Shown here: piece by piece, positions 1-8,370 of the stretch | How the letters are laid out: every line of letters starts with the position of its first letter | Numbering within the stretch: position 1 is the stretch's first letter | From: Candidatus Heimdallarchaeota archaeon | GTDB taxonomy: Archaea; Asgardarchaeota; Heimdallarchaeia; Hodarchaeales; Hodarchaeaceae | Assembly (NCBI GenBank): GCA_020353515.1 | Contig: CP070695.1 | Location: 3,708,277 to 3,772,276, forward strand | Length of the DNA stretch: 64,000 bases | Direction: 5' to 3' | Translations under genes and position numbers: made by a program | Notes under the pieces: model-generated | Told to the model about the DNA's origin: nothing | What the model saw: the letters and a program-made list of their open reading frames with translations, nothing else | The model's database searches: none

Positions 1-532
1 CCCTTATATATACTGAGCCAGAAATGTCAGGAATCAATTGAGATAAGTTAATTTTTTGATTAGGGGTGACTCCGAACATCTTTGCAAGTGTGTTTGAGAT
101 TAGAATCCCATTATTTTTCAGTCTTAGATTTCCTTCAAGTAATTCTATATTTTGAAAATCAGGGTGACTTGTATCACAACCATATACAACAAGGTTTTCA
201 TTTATATCAAAACCTCGACCTAAATATTGAAGGGTCTCATTTGAATAAATATGAGTTATTATTGTACTGGACTTGCTGACTCCAGATACAGATTGTACTG
301 TGGTTGTTAATTCTCTCATTTCTTCAAGAGTCTTGTTATTATGTATTGAATAAATATTAATATCAGTATAATTATTCAATCGACGATCAGTGATAAAATT
401 ATCATAAAGAGAATCAATAGAAATAGCTATCCCAGTTTCGAGCGCAACAGATAGTGTGATACCCAGTATTAATAGAATGCTTCTCCATTTATTCCTTCTC
501 ACATTATGGAAAGCTATTCCAATATATCTCAT
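1..532 (-). CDS. ABC transporter permease, MacB/FtsX type (N-terminal part, cut by left edge)
   Basis: An open frame reads leftwards from an ATG at 532 to the edge of the window without a stop, so only about 177 N-terminal residues are present. It begins MRYIGIAFHNVRRNKWRS, followed by a hydrophobic helix (about residues 18-38), then a soluble region with Ser/Thr/Asn-rich and beta-like segments. That layout (short basic N-terminus, one helix, periplasmic/MacB core domain) is typical of FtsX/MacB-family permeases (MacB_PCD), which would act with an ATPase in exporting lipids, peptides or lipoproteins. It lies 131 bases downstream of an ABC-2 operon on the same strand, but belongs to a different permease family. 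The family call is inference from the N-terminus only. Confidence 0.65.
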   Translation of the reverse strand, partial: MRYIGIAFHNVRRNKWRSILLILGITLSVALETGIAISIDSLYDNFITDRRLNNYTDINIYSIHNNKTLEEMRELTTTVQSVSGVSKSSTIITHIYSNETLQYLGRGFDINENLVVYGCDTSHPDFQNIELLEGNLRLKNNGILISNTLAKMFGVTPNQKINLSQLIPDISGSVYIR

Positions 533-663
533 TTTAAACCCTAAATTGTGTAAATAGATTCAAATCAATTAGATTTTCTATTCTTTTTTCTTTTTACTAC
601 GATTACATTCAGGAAAGGACCTTAAAATATTACTGTCTTAATATTGGTGTTGTTGAAGAGAAG

Positions 664-1551
664 CTAGTAATAACCAAGTACTCCTTTTTTCCGGGTCCGA
701 TATTCAAAGTAGTTAAAGATTAAAATTCCTAAACAGAGCCAAACGATATTTAGGAATGATAGATATACTAGAATTTCAAACCAATAATCACTAAATCCTT
801 GAAGTACGCCTTCTCGGAAACCTTCGACACCCCATGTAATTGGGGAAATAAATGATAATGGTCTGAGGAAGAAAGGTAGTACAGCCAACGGGAAGAATGC
901 TGGTGCCAGTAAGTTCATGAATCCATCCATAAAGAGGACGAATTTCCATGCTTGCTTCATAGCAAGCACTAATCCAGAAATAATTAAAGAAAAACCCAAC
1001 AACGAGACCGTAGCAAAAAACAAGATCAGTATCATTGGAAGGAAATTTAAAAGATTTATTTCTAATCCGTAGAGAAAGAATACACCACCAACTTGTAAGA
1101 AAAATGCCAATACTGACATAGTTAATCCAAAAAGTGTATTTCCTAAAATAATTGAAAATCTGGATGCAGGAGTCATATAAATACTGACCAAAGTCCCAGT
1201 CCATTCTTCGCGTCGAATACCCATAGCACCCATCCAATAGATTCGTGTTAGAATAGCCATTGATGCTGAACCGAAAGTTAAGAATAAAATAACATCACTT
1301 GTGGTTGCATAATTCGCTAACATCTCGCTTTCACGACCACCAACCAAGGTTTGTCCATAAATAATAACAGGTAATAAGAAAATCAATGGTTCAGAGACAA
1401 AATAGAGAAAAGTCAATGGATACGATAACCTAATTCTCCAATACTTGATCATTAGCTCCCAGGCACAATTTACTTCAAACCAAAGACGAGAGAGAGAACT
1501 TTGAAGAAATTGGGGTGATTGATCTTCATAAGATTTAGTTATGTGATCCAA
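664..1551 (-). CDS. ABC-2 type transporter permease (second permease of the operon)
   Basis: 295 residues with about six membrane helices and an N-terminal amphipathic stretch; general layout of ABC-2 permeases (DrrB/NodJ/YadH-like). The segment around residues 100-135 (IRREEWTGTLVSIYMTPASR) matches the EExxGTLE...TP motif of this family. Starts with TTG at 1551, immediately after the TAA of the preceding permease; a GGAG sequence lies about 9 bases upstream inside that gene, supporting the TTG. It would pair with the sister permease and the ATPase to form a heteromeric exporter in the cytoplasmic membrane. Substrate cannot be told from sequence. Confidence 0.85.
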   Translation of the reverse strand: MDHITKSYEDQSPQFLQSSLSRLWFEVNCAWELMIKYWRIRLSYPLTFLYFVSEPLIFLLPVIIYGQTLVGGRESEMLANYATTSDVILFLTFGSASMAILTRIYWMGAMGIRREEWTGTLVSIYMTPASRFSIILGNTLFGLTMSVLAFFLQVGGVFFLYGLEINLLNFLPMILILFFATVSLLGFSLIISGLVLAMKQAWKFVLFMDGFMNLLAPAFFPLAVLPFFLRPLSFISPITWGVEGFREGVLQGFSDYWFEILVYLSFLNIVWLCLGILIFNYFEYRTRKKGVLGYY

Positions 1552-2379
1552 TTAATACACTCCCAAGGAACCTTGTTTCCGAGAATAGGCCTCCATTTTA
1601 GTAAAGAGAAGGATTCCAATCATCCATAGCAAAATATCAAGAAATATTAGGCCAATAATAAAAATCACCGGCTCTACAGAAGGGAATAACACTATTTCTG
1701 GCATTATTAACTTTCTGATTACAGAAAGTCCTAATGTAAAAGGAATAACCAACGAAATTACCCGAACCCACCCTGGTAATGCTTGTAAACTATACCTAAC
1801 GGGTGTGACAAAATGCAGACCTGTTTCAATCATTTCGGTCAAGGTTCCAGGTTCTTTGAAGACAATTATAATGCCTGCCATCAATACACCAAAGCCATAT
1901 AAACCAATATTTGTGAGGAACAGGATTCCTATGGATAAGATTACCCCATCCCATAAAATATGTATTTGAAGAAATAGACTAATTATTGTAAATTGAATTA
2001 ACACATTTATTGAAGCCCAGATTGTTTCTGAGATACTTGTGCCAATGAGAATGTCAACACGACTTGTAGGTGTGGTCCATAAGACTTCTAGTGTTCCAGA
2101 CTCTTGTTCCCAACGAATTGCGTTTCCTGCACCCCAAACAGCGGAGGAAACGAACATGAATAGTATTGTACCTATAACAAGAAAACTAAGAAAATCTTCA
2201 CTTCCAGTAAGTTCTGCAAAGTATTTGCTTGAGGTTCCACCAACAAATGCAATACCTTGAAAGATAAGCGGTGTTACCCACATAACTGGCATTATTGCCC
2301 AGAACAACAAGTCAAATTTATAGCGCGACATGTGGATAATGTTTTTGTAGATTATCGCTCGAATTGTGGAAAAATCCAT
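1552..2379 (-). CDS. ABC-2 type transporter permease (first permease of the operon)
   Basis: 275 residues, about six membrane helices. The segment near residues 88-105 (IRWEQESGTLEVLWTTPTSR) is the hallmark EQExGTLE..TP element of ABC-2 permeases, and the C-terminus ends in a basic KxEAYSRKQGSLGVY tail also echoed in the neighbouring permease (RTRKKGVLGYY), showing that the two are paralogues. The ATG at 2379 is preceded by a strong GGAGGAGGT ribosome site lying inside the end of the ATPase gene, one base after its TAA, so translation is coupled. Likely forms a heterodimeric channel with the next gene. Substrate unknown. Confidence 0.88.
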   Translation of the reverse strand: MDFSTIRAIIYKNIIHMSRYKFDLLFWAIMPVMWVTPLIFQGIAFVGGTSSKYFAELTGSEDFLSFLVIGTILFMFVSSAVWGAGNAIRWEQESGTLEVLWTTPTSRVDILIGTSISETIWASINVLIQFTIISLFLQIHILWDGVILSIGILFLTNIGLYGFGVLMAGIIIVFKEPGTLTEMIETGLHFVTPVRYSLQALPGWVRVISLVIPFTLGLSVIRKLIMPEIVLFPSVEPVIFIIGLIFLDILLWMIGILLFTKMEAYSRKQGSLGVY

Positions 2380-2380
2380 G

Positions 2381-3385
2381 TTATACCTCCTCCTTACTAT
2401 CAGTCAATCCACGTCCAGTAAGTTGAATGAAAGCATCTTCTAATGTGGGGGTTTCTACATCGATACTTTGAATTCTAATATCCTTTTCTTTCAATTTTTC
2501 TAAGACAGAGAGCATTATCTGCGAGCTATCAGGTGTGTGTATACGAATATAATCATCATGATGATGTACTTCAAGAATTCCAGATATATCTTCTAAAGTT
2601 CCATATGAAAAAGAATCAGAGGTCTTTATCTTGATTACTTCCTGTTCTTTGACCCGTAATTTAAGCTGTTCTGGAGTGGATAAATCAATAATTTTTCCAT
2701 TGTCAATTAATGCTACACGATCTGATAATTGATCAGCTTCAGCCATATAATGAGTAGTCAGAAGAATAGTCTTACCTTCTTCCTTTTGTAGAACATTTTT
2801 GATATATAACCTCAAATCCCGAGCAAAGGAAGGATCCAAACCTAAAGTTGGTTCATCAAAGATTAAAATGGGTGCGTTTGATATTAATGACCGTGCAAAG
2901 TTTACTTTCATTTTCATTCCAGTACTATAATTTTCCACACGCTCAGTAGCCTTGTCTGTGAGCTGCATTTGTTCAAGTAAATGTATGGCTCGTTTTTTTG
3001 CTTCTTTTTTATTTAGACCATACATTCGGCCAAAAAATATTAAGTTCTCTAACCCAGTCATTTTCCAGTAAGTACTACGCTCTCCACCCCCAATTGTAGC
3101 TCCGAAACTAGCACGAGCTTGGCGACTTTCTTTAACAACATCAAACCCATTAATTCTTGCTATGCCATGATCGGGAATAACGATTGTAGTGAGAATTTTC
3201 ACCAACGTAGTCTTACCAGCACCATTAGGACCTAATAATCCAAAAATTTCACCTTTATGTACCTGAAGATCTACTTTATCAAGAGCTTGAACTGTTTTTT
3301 TCTCACGACTACGTTTGAATCGTGAACCTCTTGTTTTTACGAATTTCTTACTTATTTTTGATACATAAATTGGAAATTCTTGCAT
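2381..3385 (-). CDS. ABC transporter ATP-binding protein, NatA/DrrA type
   Basis: 334 residues. Walker A GPNGAGKTT at residues 52-60, family-typical signature YSTGMKMK at about 153-160, Walker B LIFDEPT at 174-180 followed by LGLDP, and switch histidine at about 212 (TTHYMAEADQ). A C-terminal extension of about 90 residues (after residue 240) matches the accessory domain of the NatA/DrrA/CcmA exporters. First gene of a tightly coupled three-gene minus operon with two ABC-2 permeases. Provides ATP hydrolysis for export of an unknown compound; drug, lipid or polysaccharide export are all possible for the family. Confidence 0.93.
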   Translation of the reverse strand: MQEFPIYVSKISKKFVKTRGSRFKRSREKKTVQALDKVDLQVHKGEIFGLLGPNGAGKTTLVKILTTIVIPDHGIARINGFDVVKESRQARASFGATIGGGERSTYWKMTGLENLIFFGRMYGLNKKEAKKRAIHLLEQMQLTDKATERVENYSTGMKMKVNFARSLISNAPILIFDEPTLGLDPSFARDLRLYIKNVLQKEEGKTILLTTHYMAEADQLSDRVALIDNGKIIDLSTPEQLKLRVKEQEVIKIKTSDSFSYGTLEDISGILEVHHHDDYIRIHTPDSSQIMLSVLEKLKEKDIRIQSIDVETPTLEDAFIQLTGRGLTDSKEEV

Positions 3386-3456
3386 TAAATAACTTCCATT
3401 GATGTACTAATAACGCTCATCATCATAACGGCAATTTCATCCTAATTTTCATACTC

Positions 3457-3466
3457 TAGATATATT
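3457..3466 (+). promoter_or_regulatory. TATA-like box upstream of the EutA-like gene
   Basis: TAGATATATT lies about 50 bases before the ATG at 3515 in a divergent intergenic region of 129 bases. Spacing fits an archaeal TATA box with a leader of about 25 bases, and an AGGA sequence sits 10-15 bases before the ATG. Pattern only; no BRE element was clear. Confidence 0.3.
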
Positions 3467-3514
3467 TTTTTAAAACGACGATTGGTAACCACACAATAGG
3501 AAGCAGATCCCGCA

Positions 3515-4966
3515 ATGACTCCAACTGATGCAGAAAAACGAATTTCTAGTGTAGGTATTGACGTAGGAACTAGTACTTCTCATTTAATTTTCTCAGAATT
3601 AGTTTTAAGGAAAGATCCAAATTCTAGAACAGAAAAGTACCATGTTGCAGAGAGAAATATCCAGTATCGAGGAAATATCTTTTTCACTCCACTCACAGAG
3701 AAAAATGAAATTAATTTAGAAGAACTAACCCAGTTTCTCCTAAAAGAATACCAAAAAGCGGGAAAGAACACCTCTGAAATCGACACAGGCGCAGTCATAA
3801 TTACTGGAGAGTCAGCCAAGAAAGAAAATGCAGAAAAAATTATAGAAATTCTAGCGCGAGAGACAGGTAAATTTGTAGCCGCCAGTGCAGGGCCTAATTT
3901 TGAAGCGATTATATCTGCATACGGATCAGGTGCTGTGAAATATTCTAAAGAGCAATCTTGTAAAGTTATTCATACAGATGTCGGAGGGGGAACTTCAAAT
4001 ATTGCAGTAATTCAAAATGGGGAGATACATGCAACTGCTTGCATTAATGTAGGAGGACGATTAATTGTTTTTAATGACAAAGAGGAAATTATACGTTTAG
4101 AGCCTGCTGGGAAAATCGCACTGGATCATTGTAAACTAGATCTAGGTCTAGGAGATACTGTTACACTTTCCCAGAAAAGCCATATTGCTTATGAGTTAAC
4201 ATCTGCTTTGTTTGAGGTTATCAGAGGTCAAAAATTATCGTTATTTGCTAAAAAGCTAATGATGACATCAGTAATACCTATTGAATCTGCTAAAGGAATC
4301 TCATATTGGAGTTTTTCTGGCGGAGTAGCAGAATATATCTACAAAAATAATATTCAATATTTTAATGATCTTGGTTTACAATTAGGTCAGGAAATTCGGT
4401 CACGAATCGAAAAAGAATGCAGTAATATCTGGATAGAAGTACCAGAGAAAATTAGGGCGACTGTGATAGGTGCAAGTGAATACACATTACAAGTAAGTGG
4501 ATCCACGACATTTATGTCACCTGATACAAAAGAGTCTTCATTCCCTATTAGAAATTTACCCATTGTCACCCCATTAATTCAACGAGAGATGCTATCAGAA
4601 GAGTACATTGCTAGTCAAATTTCAGCTGCTTTACAGAGACTCGATCTTCTTGAAGGAAACGAACCTATCGCTTTAGCGTTTCACGATCCAGTCAGAACTG
4701 TTTATGAAAAATTAACAACATTTTCAAAAGGAGTTGTAAAAGCTCTTCCCAAGACAATCAGCAACAATAGACCCATTATTTTAATTTTTGATACAGATAT
4801 CGGGAATTCAGTAGGAAATGTTCTTCAACGCGAAACAGGCGTAAAAAATGATATTCTTTCAATTGATGAGATCTTTTTGAAGGAAGGAGATTTCATTGAT
4901 ATTGGTCAGCCTATTGTGAATAATAGAGTGTTTCCAGTTGTTGTAAAGTCTTTGATTTTTGAATGA
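3515..4966 (+). CDS. EutA-like ethanolamine ammonia-lyase reactivase homologue (ASKHA ATPase fold)
   Basis: 483 residues, about the length of EutA. Residues 13-23 (VGIDVGTSTSH) form the phosphate-1 loop of an ASKHA/actin-type ATPase, and about 153-164 (TDVGGGTSNIAV) the phosphate-2 loop; the following region, with a conserved INVGGR, is typical of EutA (PF06277). In bacteria EutA reactivates adenosylcobalamin-dependent ethanolamine ammonia-lyase (EutBC) by exchanging damaged cofactor using ATP. No eutB, eutC or microcompartment gene is in the window, so the partner is either elsewhere or a different B12 enzyme. Monocistronic, divergent from the ABC operon. Confidence 0.85.
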   Translation: MTPTDAEKRISSVGIDVGTSTSHLIFSELVLRKDPNSRTEKYHVAERNIQYRGNIFFTPLTEKNEINLEELTQFLLKEYQKAGKNTSEIDTGAVIITGESAKKENAEKIIEILARETGKFVAASAGPNFEAIISAYGSGAVKYSKEQSCKVIHTDVGGGTSNIAVIQNGEIHATACINVGGRLIVFNDKEEIIRLEPAGKIALDHCKLDLGLGDTVTLSQKSHIAYELTSALFEVIRGQKLSLFAKKLMMTSVIPIESAKGISYWSFSGGVAEYIYKNNIQYFNDLGLQLGQEIRSRIEKECSNIWIEVPEKIRATVIGASEYTLQVSGSTTFMSPDTKESSFPIRNLPIVTPLIQREMLSEEYIASQISAALQRLDLLEGNEPIALAFHDPVRTVYEKLTTFSKGVVKALPKTISNNRPIILIFDTDIGNSVGNVLQRETGVKNDILSIDEIFLKEGDFIDIGQPIVNNRVFPVVVKSLIFE

Positions 4967-5147
4967 AATGTAAGTCTTAAAATTAATCTCTGGGATTATT
5001 CACTCTGGTGATTTTAAGGAATTATCAGTTACTTTTACTTATATTTTTGGCTTTCTCATCGCAGTTCAAGGGAACTTGTGTCTTCATTCAGTGAAAAAAC
5101 GATTCAATAAGAGAATAATCATACAAATGGAAGAAAATTGATTAGTG

Positions 5148-6431
5148 TCACCCCTCAGAAAAAAGGATGTCGTAAATCAATTTACCATAATGTTGTTCGA
5201 TTTCAATGATGATTATTTGAAAAAGATCCATAGTAACTTTTTTCCCTGAAATTTTAGCTAAGTTACGAATAATATTATCCATAAAAGGAAAAAAAGCGTG
5301 TTGGAATAAGGGAGCTATTATTTGAGAGCGGGATTTCATTAATGCATGAAATTTTTCAAAATGAAAACCCTTTTCATAATTCTCAACTAGTTTCGCCACA
5401 CAGATTATTCTTCCCTTGTCATTGGCGTATACTAAATCCTGATGAAATATAATCTCAAATAAATCGAATGTAATGAAATCTCCAAGCATTCTTATTAAAT
5501 GTTGACGGAGTACATTGAGGAATTCTGTAAAAATTATTAATAATAGTCTATCATCAGTTAATGGCTTAATATAACCAGCTAGAGATAAGTAGCGAAATAG
5601 CTGAGTCATTCGCATCTCTCCTTTTTCGGTTAATGATAATTTAGCGGAAAGAGATGATATTGTATGCTTACCATCAATTTTTTGGGTGATTTTAACCCCC
5701 CAATCTCCCCAATATTGTTTGATTGCGTGAAAAGCTCCCCCTTGTTCTAAAAGAATACCAAGGTGGGCATCTTCTATTTGAAAAATATCTGTTCCTCTTA
5801 TAGAGATATCAATAGACTTAATATATCCTAATTCTTGGAGCATAGCTGTTCTTGTAATAACATATGGTAAAGGCCAATTTAGATTTCGACTAATTTCAGT
5901 TAATGATTTTTTTCCATCGAAATTCTTTAGCAAAGGGATAAATTTTGGTGAAATTTGGAAACTTTTGTTGGTCGTATCTTTTAGGCGTTTATACACTAAA
6001 TTTTCGTCAACATGCACCAGTATGAATTGATTTACAAGATTACGAAATGGCGTGTACTTTTGTGGAACGATATCATGTTTAAGTTCTTCTAAATAGTTGT
6101 GTTCGAACAGATCAATTATTACTCGTATTTTTTCCATTAAAATATGGCTTTCTACATCAACTAGTAAAATGGCAGTTACTTGTTTTCCTCTTTCAAACAT
6201 AATTTTCATGTTTTCCCTCTCAATAACGTTTAAGGAGCCACTCTCACCAGATATGTTGTCCATTATATTATCGGAAAAGGTCGAAATAGCACTAGCAAGC
6301 CCCCCAATGATAAGTCCGTCCGTATTGGGGGCAAAAACACTGAATCGAATATCAAATAACGATAACCCTTCAATGTGTAATAAAAAATATATTGGCCTTC
6401 CTTTGATTTTGGCAATAGATTTTTCACTCAT
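5148..6431 (-). CDS. Longin/roadblock-like domain protein with winged-helix-like middle region
   Basis: 427 residues, no membrane segments. Residues 1 to about 115 alternate strands and helices in a profilin-like (longin/roadblock) order: a GRPIYFLLHIEG strand, a stretch rich in small residues, a long helix, then GKQVTAILLVDVES. This type of domain is abundant in Asgard archaea, often with small GTPases. The middle (about 160-290) contains two repeats resembling winged helices (LLKNFDGKKSLTEISRNL; KIDGKHTISSLSAKLSL). The C-terminal 130 residues are helical and unassigned. It follows a small membrane protein gene with a 6-base gap, so the two probably work together. Fold assignment is by pattern only. 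Confidence 0.55.
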   Translation of the reverse strand: MSEKSIAKIKGRPIYFLLHIEGLSLFDIRFSVFAPNTDGLIIGGLASAISTFSDNIMDNISGESGSLNVIERENMKIMFERGKQVTAILLVDVESHILMEKIRVIIDLFEHNYLEELKHDIVPQKYTPFRNLVNQFILVHVDENLVYKRLKDTTNKSFQISPKFIPLLKNFDGKKSLTEISRNLNWPLPYVITRTAMLQELGYIKSIDISIRGTDIFQIEDAHLGILLEQGGAFHAIKQYWGDWGVKITQKIDGKHTISSLSAKLSLTEKGEMRMTQLFRYLSLAGYIKPLTDDRLLLIIFTEFLNVLRQHLIRMLGDFITFDLFEIIFHQDLVYANDKGRIICVAKLVENYEKGFHFEKFHALMKSRSQIIAPLFQHAFFPFMDNIIRNLAKISGKKVTMDLFQIIIIEIEQHYGKLIYDILFSEG

Positions 6432-6437
6432 TCCGAA

Positions 6438-6809
6438 TCACTCATTTTGATCCTTTATAGCTGAAAGAGTATGCTTTTGCGCCTGGTTATGAATTTCATC
6501 AAAAAATAAGGATATTTTCCATAAACCAAAAAGAATTAGTCCAATTCCTAAAACTAAAACCATGGTTGAACCTATATCTAATATGGGTTCCCATATGGGG
6601 TCTTGGATCTGCTCTTCCATCATAACTAAGAGTGTTTGAAATAGTAAACTGCTCACGCTAAAAAAAAATCCTAAACTAATAATTTTAATACTTGTACCTA
6701 TCGTTCCTTTCAGTTTAAACTGTTTAGCTATCGTTACAAGGCCAATCATCATACTAAAAATGTAAATCATTACTCTAAGAGCATTAAACTCTTCCATGCT
6801 TAACACCAA
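6438..6809 (-). CDS. Small membrane protein, three helices
   Basis: 123 residues with three predicted membrane helices (about 12-30, 42-64 and 76-103) and a charged C-terminal tail (DEIHNQAQKHTLSAIKDQNE). No family recognised. First gene of a two-gene minus unit; its TGA is 6 bases before the ATG of the longin-like protein. It could be a membrane anchor or receptor for that cytoplasmic partner; this is inference from coupling only. Confidence 0.7.
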   Translation of the reverse strand: MVLSMEEFNALRVMIYIFSMMIGLVTIAKQFKLKGTIGTSIKIISLGFFFSVSSLLFQTLLVMMEEQIQDPIWEPILDIGSTMVLVLGIGLILFGLWKISLFFDEIHNQAQKHTLSAIKDQNE

Positions 6810-7001
6810 CTAAGGATTATAGAATATTATTAAAAATAAGAATTGTGTTAAATATTATATCCTTTAATTTTTGGGTAAAGATTAACCCTTTTTTCTTTCA
6901 TCCTCGTTTTAACTATTCTTCGATTTTTTTAGAGGTAATTACATTAAGTTAACATAATTTGTTTTATTTGAATCCATTCTCATGTACCTTATTTATATCC
7001 G
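6810..7001. other. Divergent intergenic region
   Basis: Very AT-rich spacer between the minus-strand membrane protein gene and the plus-strand surface protein gene. It should hold both promoters; the clearest element is TTTATATC at 6991-6998. No RNA gene or repeat was seen. Confidence 0.5.
6990..6998 (+). promoter_or_regulatory. TATA-like box for the surface protein gene
   Basis: The TTATTTATATC sequence looks like an archaeal TATA box, yet it lies only a few bases upstream of the GTG at 7002. If used, transcription would begin near 7020 and the real start would be the in-frame GTG at 7038, giving a shorter signal peptide. The box therefore bears on start choice. Confidence 0.3.
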
Positions 7002-7886
7002 GTGTATTTGTTGTCTAGACATTATTTTTTTCTTAAAGTGATTGTAGTTTTTTTACTTGCTGGACTAATTAGTAGTTTCATAATCAATCCTGTGTCAGGT
7101 TTATATTATGAAACTAAAGTGAAAAAGGGAGAGAGGATAGTTTACAAAAGACACGATTATAATTATAGTTCTCAATCATGGGAATCTTGGTCTTACCTGA
7201 TGTATGAGATCGTTTCATTCAAGGATCATTCCTTTAATGGAATGACTGAGACTACTATTGAAGCTAAGCGTTGGACAAGTAAAGATTCTACCCACTGGAT
7301 CCAAATTCCTTTTCAAAATTACGACATAGATGTGAATTCTCCAGAAAAATCATCACCAATTGGGGTTATAGCACATTTAACCAAAATACCAATTAAATTT
7401 TCTGTAACAATCGATAGCGAGGATCTTATCATCCGCTCTGGTATTAAGATAGAAGATTTCTTAGATGAAATAGAATCTATGATAGAAACACTATCAGAAG
7501 GAGACGACGAATTAAGAATTAATCCCATAAATGACGGTTATGGTATAAATCTGATAGTAGTCCGATGTGGATGTGCCATAGAAGGAGGAGTGGGGAAGAG
7601 TGTTCGTAATATCACGTATAATTCACGTGGTGTATTACAAAGCTTTTATTTCGACGATAAAACGAATTTTGGGCCTGATTCAGAAGCAGTAGAGACGAAA
7701 TATGAGCAATTCTTAGTCGAAGACATTGAATTTAACAAAACAACATTTGAAAATCTGAGTATCAGTGGGGGAGACGTCTCTCTTACAACGTTATCTGATC
7801 CAGAAGTGACTCCTTATAGCGCAGTATTCACCCTCTTCAGCCTATTAATTATCATAATCTCTCGAAGACGACTTTATTCAACCTAA
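7002..7886 (+). CDS. Secreted, C-terminally anchored surface protein of unknown function
   Basis: 294 residues from the GTG at 7002; an in-frame GTG at 7038 (giving about 282 residues) is also possible given a TATA-like box just upstream. Has an N-terminal hydrophobic signal helix (VIVVFLLAGLISSFIINPVSG), an extracellular beta-rich region with NxT/S sites, and a C-terminus made of VTPYSAVFTLFSLLII then RRR. Helix plus arginine tail after a short Pro-containing motif resembles CTERM-type sorting signals of archaeal surface proteins. No domain recognised. Its last 9 bases overlap the end of the convergent [2Fe-2S] subunit gene. Confidence 0.72.
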   Translation: MYLLSRHYFFLKVIVVFLLAGLISSFIINPVSGLYYETKVKKGERIVYKRHDYNYSSQSWESWSYLMYEIVSFKDHSFNGMTETTIEAKRWTSKDSTHWIQIPFQNYDIDVNSPEKSSPIGVIAHLTKIPIKFSVTIDSEDLIIRSGIKIEDFLDEIESMIETLSEGDDELRINPINDGYGINLIVVRCGCAIEGGVGKSVRNITYNSRGVLQSFYFDDKTNFGPDSEAVETKYEQFLVEDIEFNKTTFENLSISGGDVSLTTLSDPEVTPYSAVFTLFSLLIIIISRRRLYST

Positions 7887-8366
7887 TTGGTTTCTGGCTT
7901 TCAATAACTCCTTTGCAAGAATGGCTGCATCAATAATTGGTTCGTAACCTGTACAACGACATAAGTGCCCTTCAAGTTTAGATTTAATTTCCTCTTCTGA
8001 AACATTGGGATTTTTCTCATAAAGACCATAAAGCTCCATAATGTACCCTGGAGTACAGAACCCACATTGGATGGCAGTCGTTTTAATGAAAGCTTGCTGG
8101 ATAGGATGTAATTCGTCATCAGGCAATCTAGGAGATATTCCTTCTATTGTAATAATATTGGTCCCATTTAACAGTTTAGCCCGTATATGACAGGATCTAA
8201 CTGCATCACCGTCCATGATCACAGTACATGCACCACAGTGGTTCTGGCTGCATCCATTCTTAGTTCCTGTTAATCCAAGTTTTTCTCGTAAAATAAATAA
8301 CAAAGAATCTTTGGGATCGACTTCTAATGTGTATTTTTGACCATTCACGGTGATAATAATTTCCAA
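7878..8366 (-). CDS. [2Fe-2S] subunit of a molybdenum hydroxylase (xanthine dehydrogenase family)
   Basis: 162 residues, the normal length for CoxS/XdhC-type small subunits. Plant-type cluster cysteines at 39, 44, 47 and 59 (GCSQNHCGACTV...SC) and the second helical-domain cluster at 101, 104, 136 and 138 (CGFC...CRC) are all present. It passes electrons from the molybdenum centre to an acceptor. TTG start at 8366 with an AGGAG site 8 bases upstream that lies inside the end of the large subunit gene; an ATG nearby is out of frame. Downstream of the catalytic subunit in a two-gene minus operon. Confidence 0.93.
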   Translation of the reverse strand: MEIIITVNGQKYTLEVDPKDSLLFILREKLGLTGTKNGCSQNHCGACTVIMDGDAVRSCHIRAKLLNGTNIITIEGISPRLPDDELHPIQQAFIKTTAIQCGFCTPGYIMELYGLYEKNPNVSEEEIKSKLEGHLCRCTGYEPIIDAAILAKELLKARNQLG

Positions 8367-8370
8367 ACCA

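Noticed and set aside
791..1237. A 148-codon frame overlapping the ABC-2 permease on the same strand
   Set aside because: Out of frame inside a well-supported permease; its translation has no domain character.
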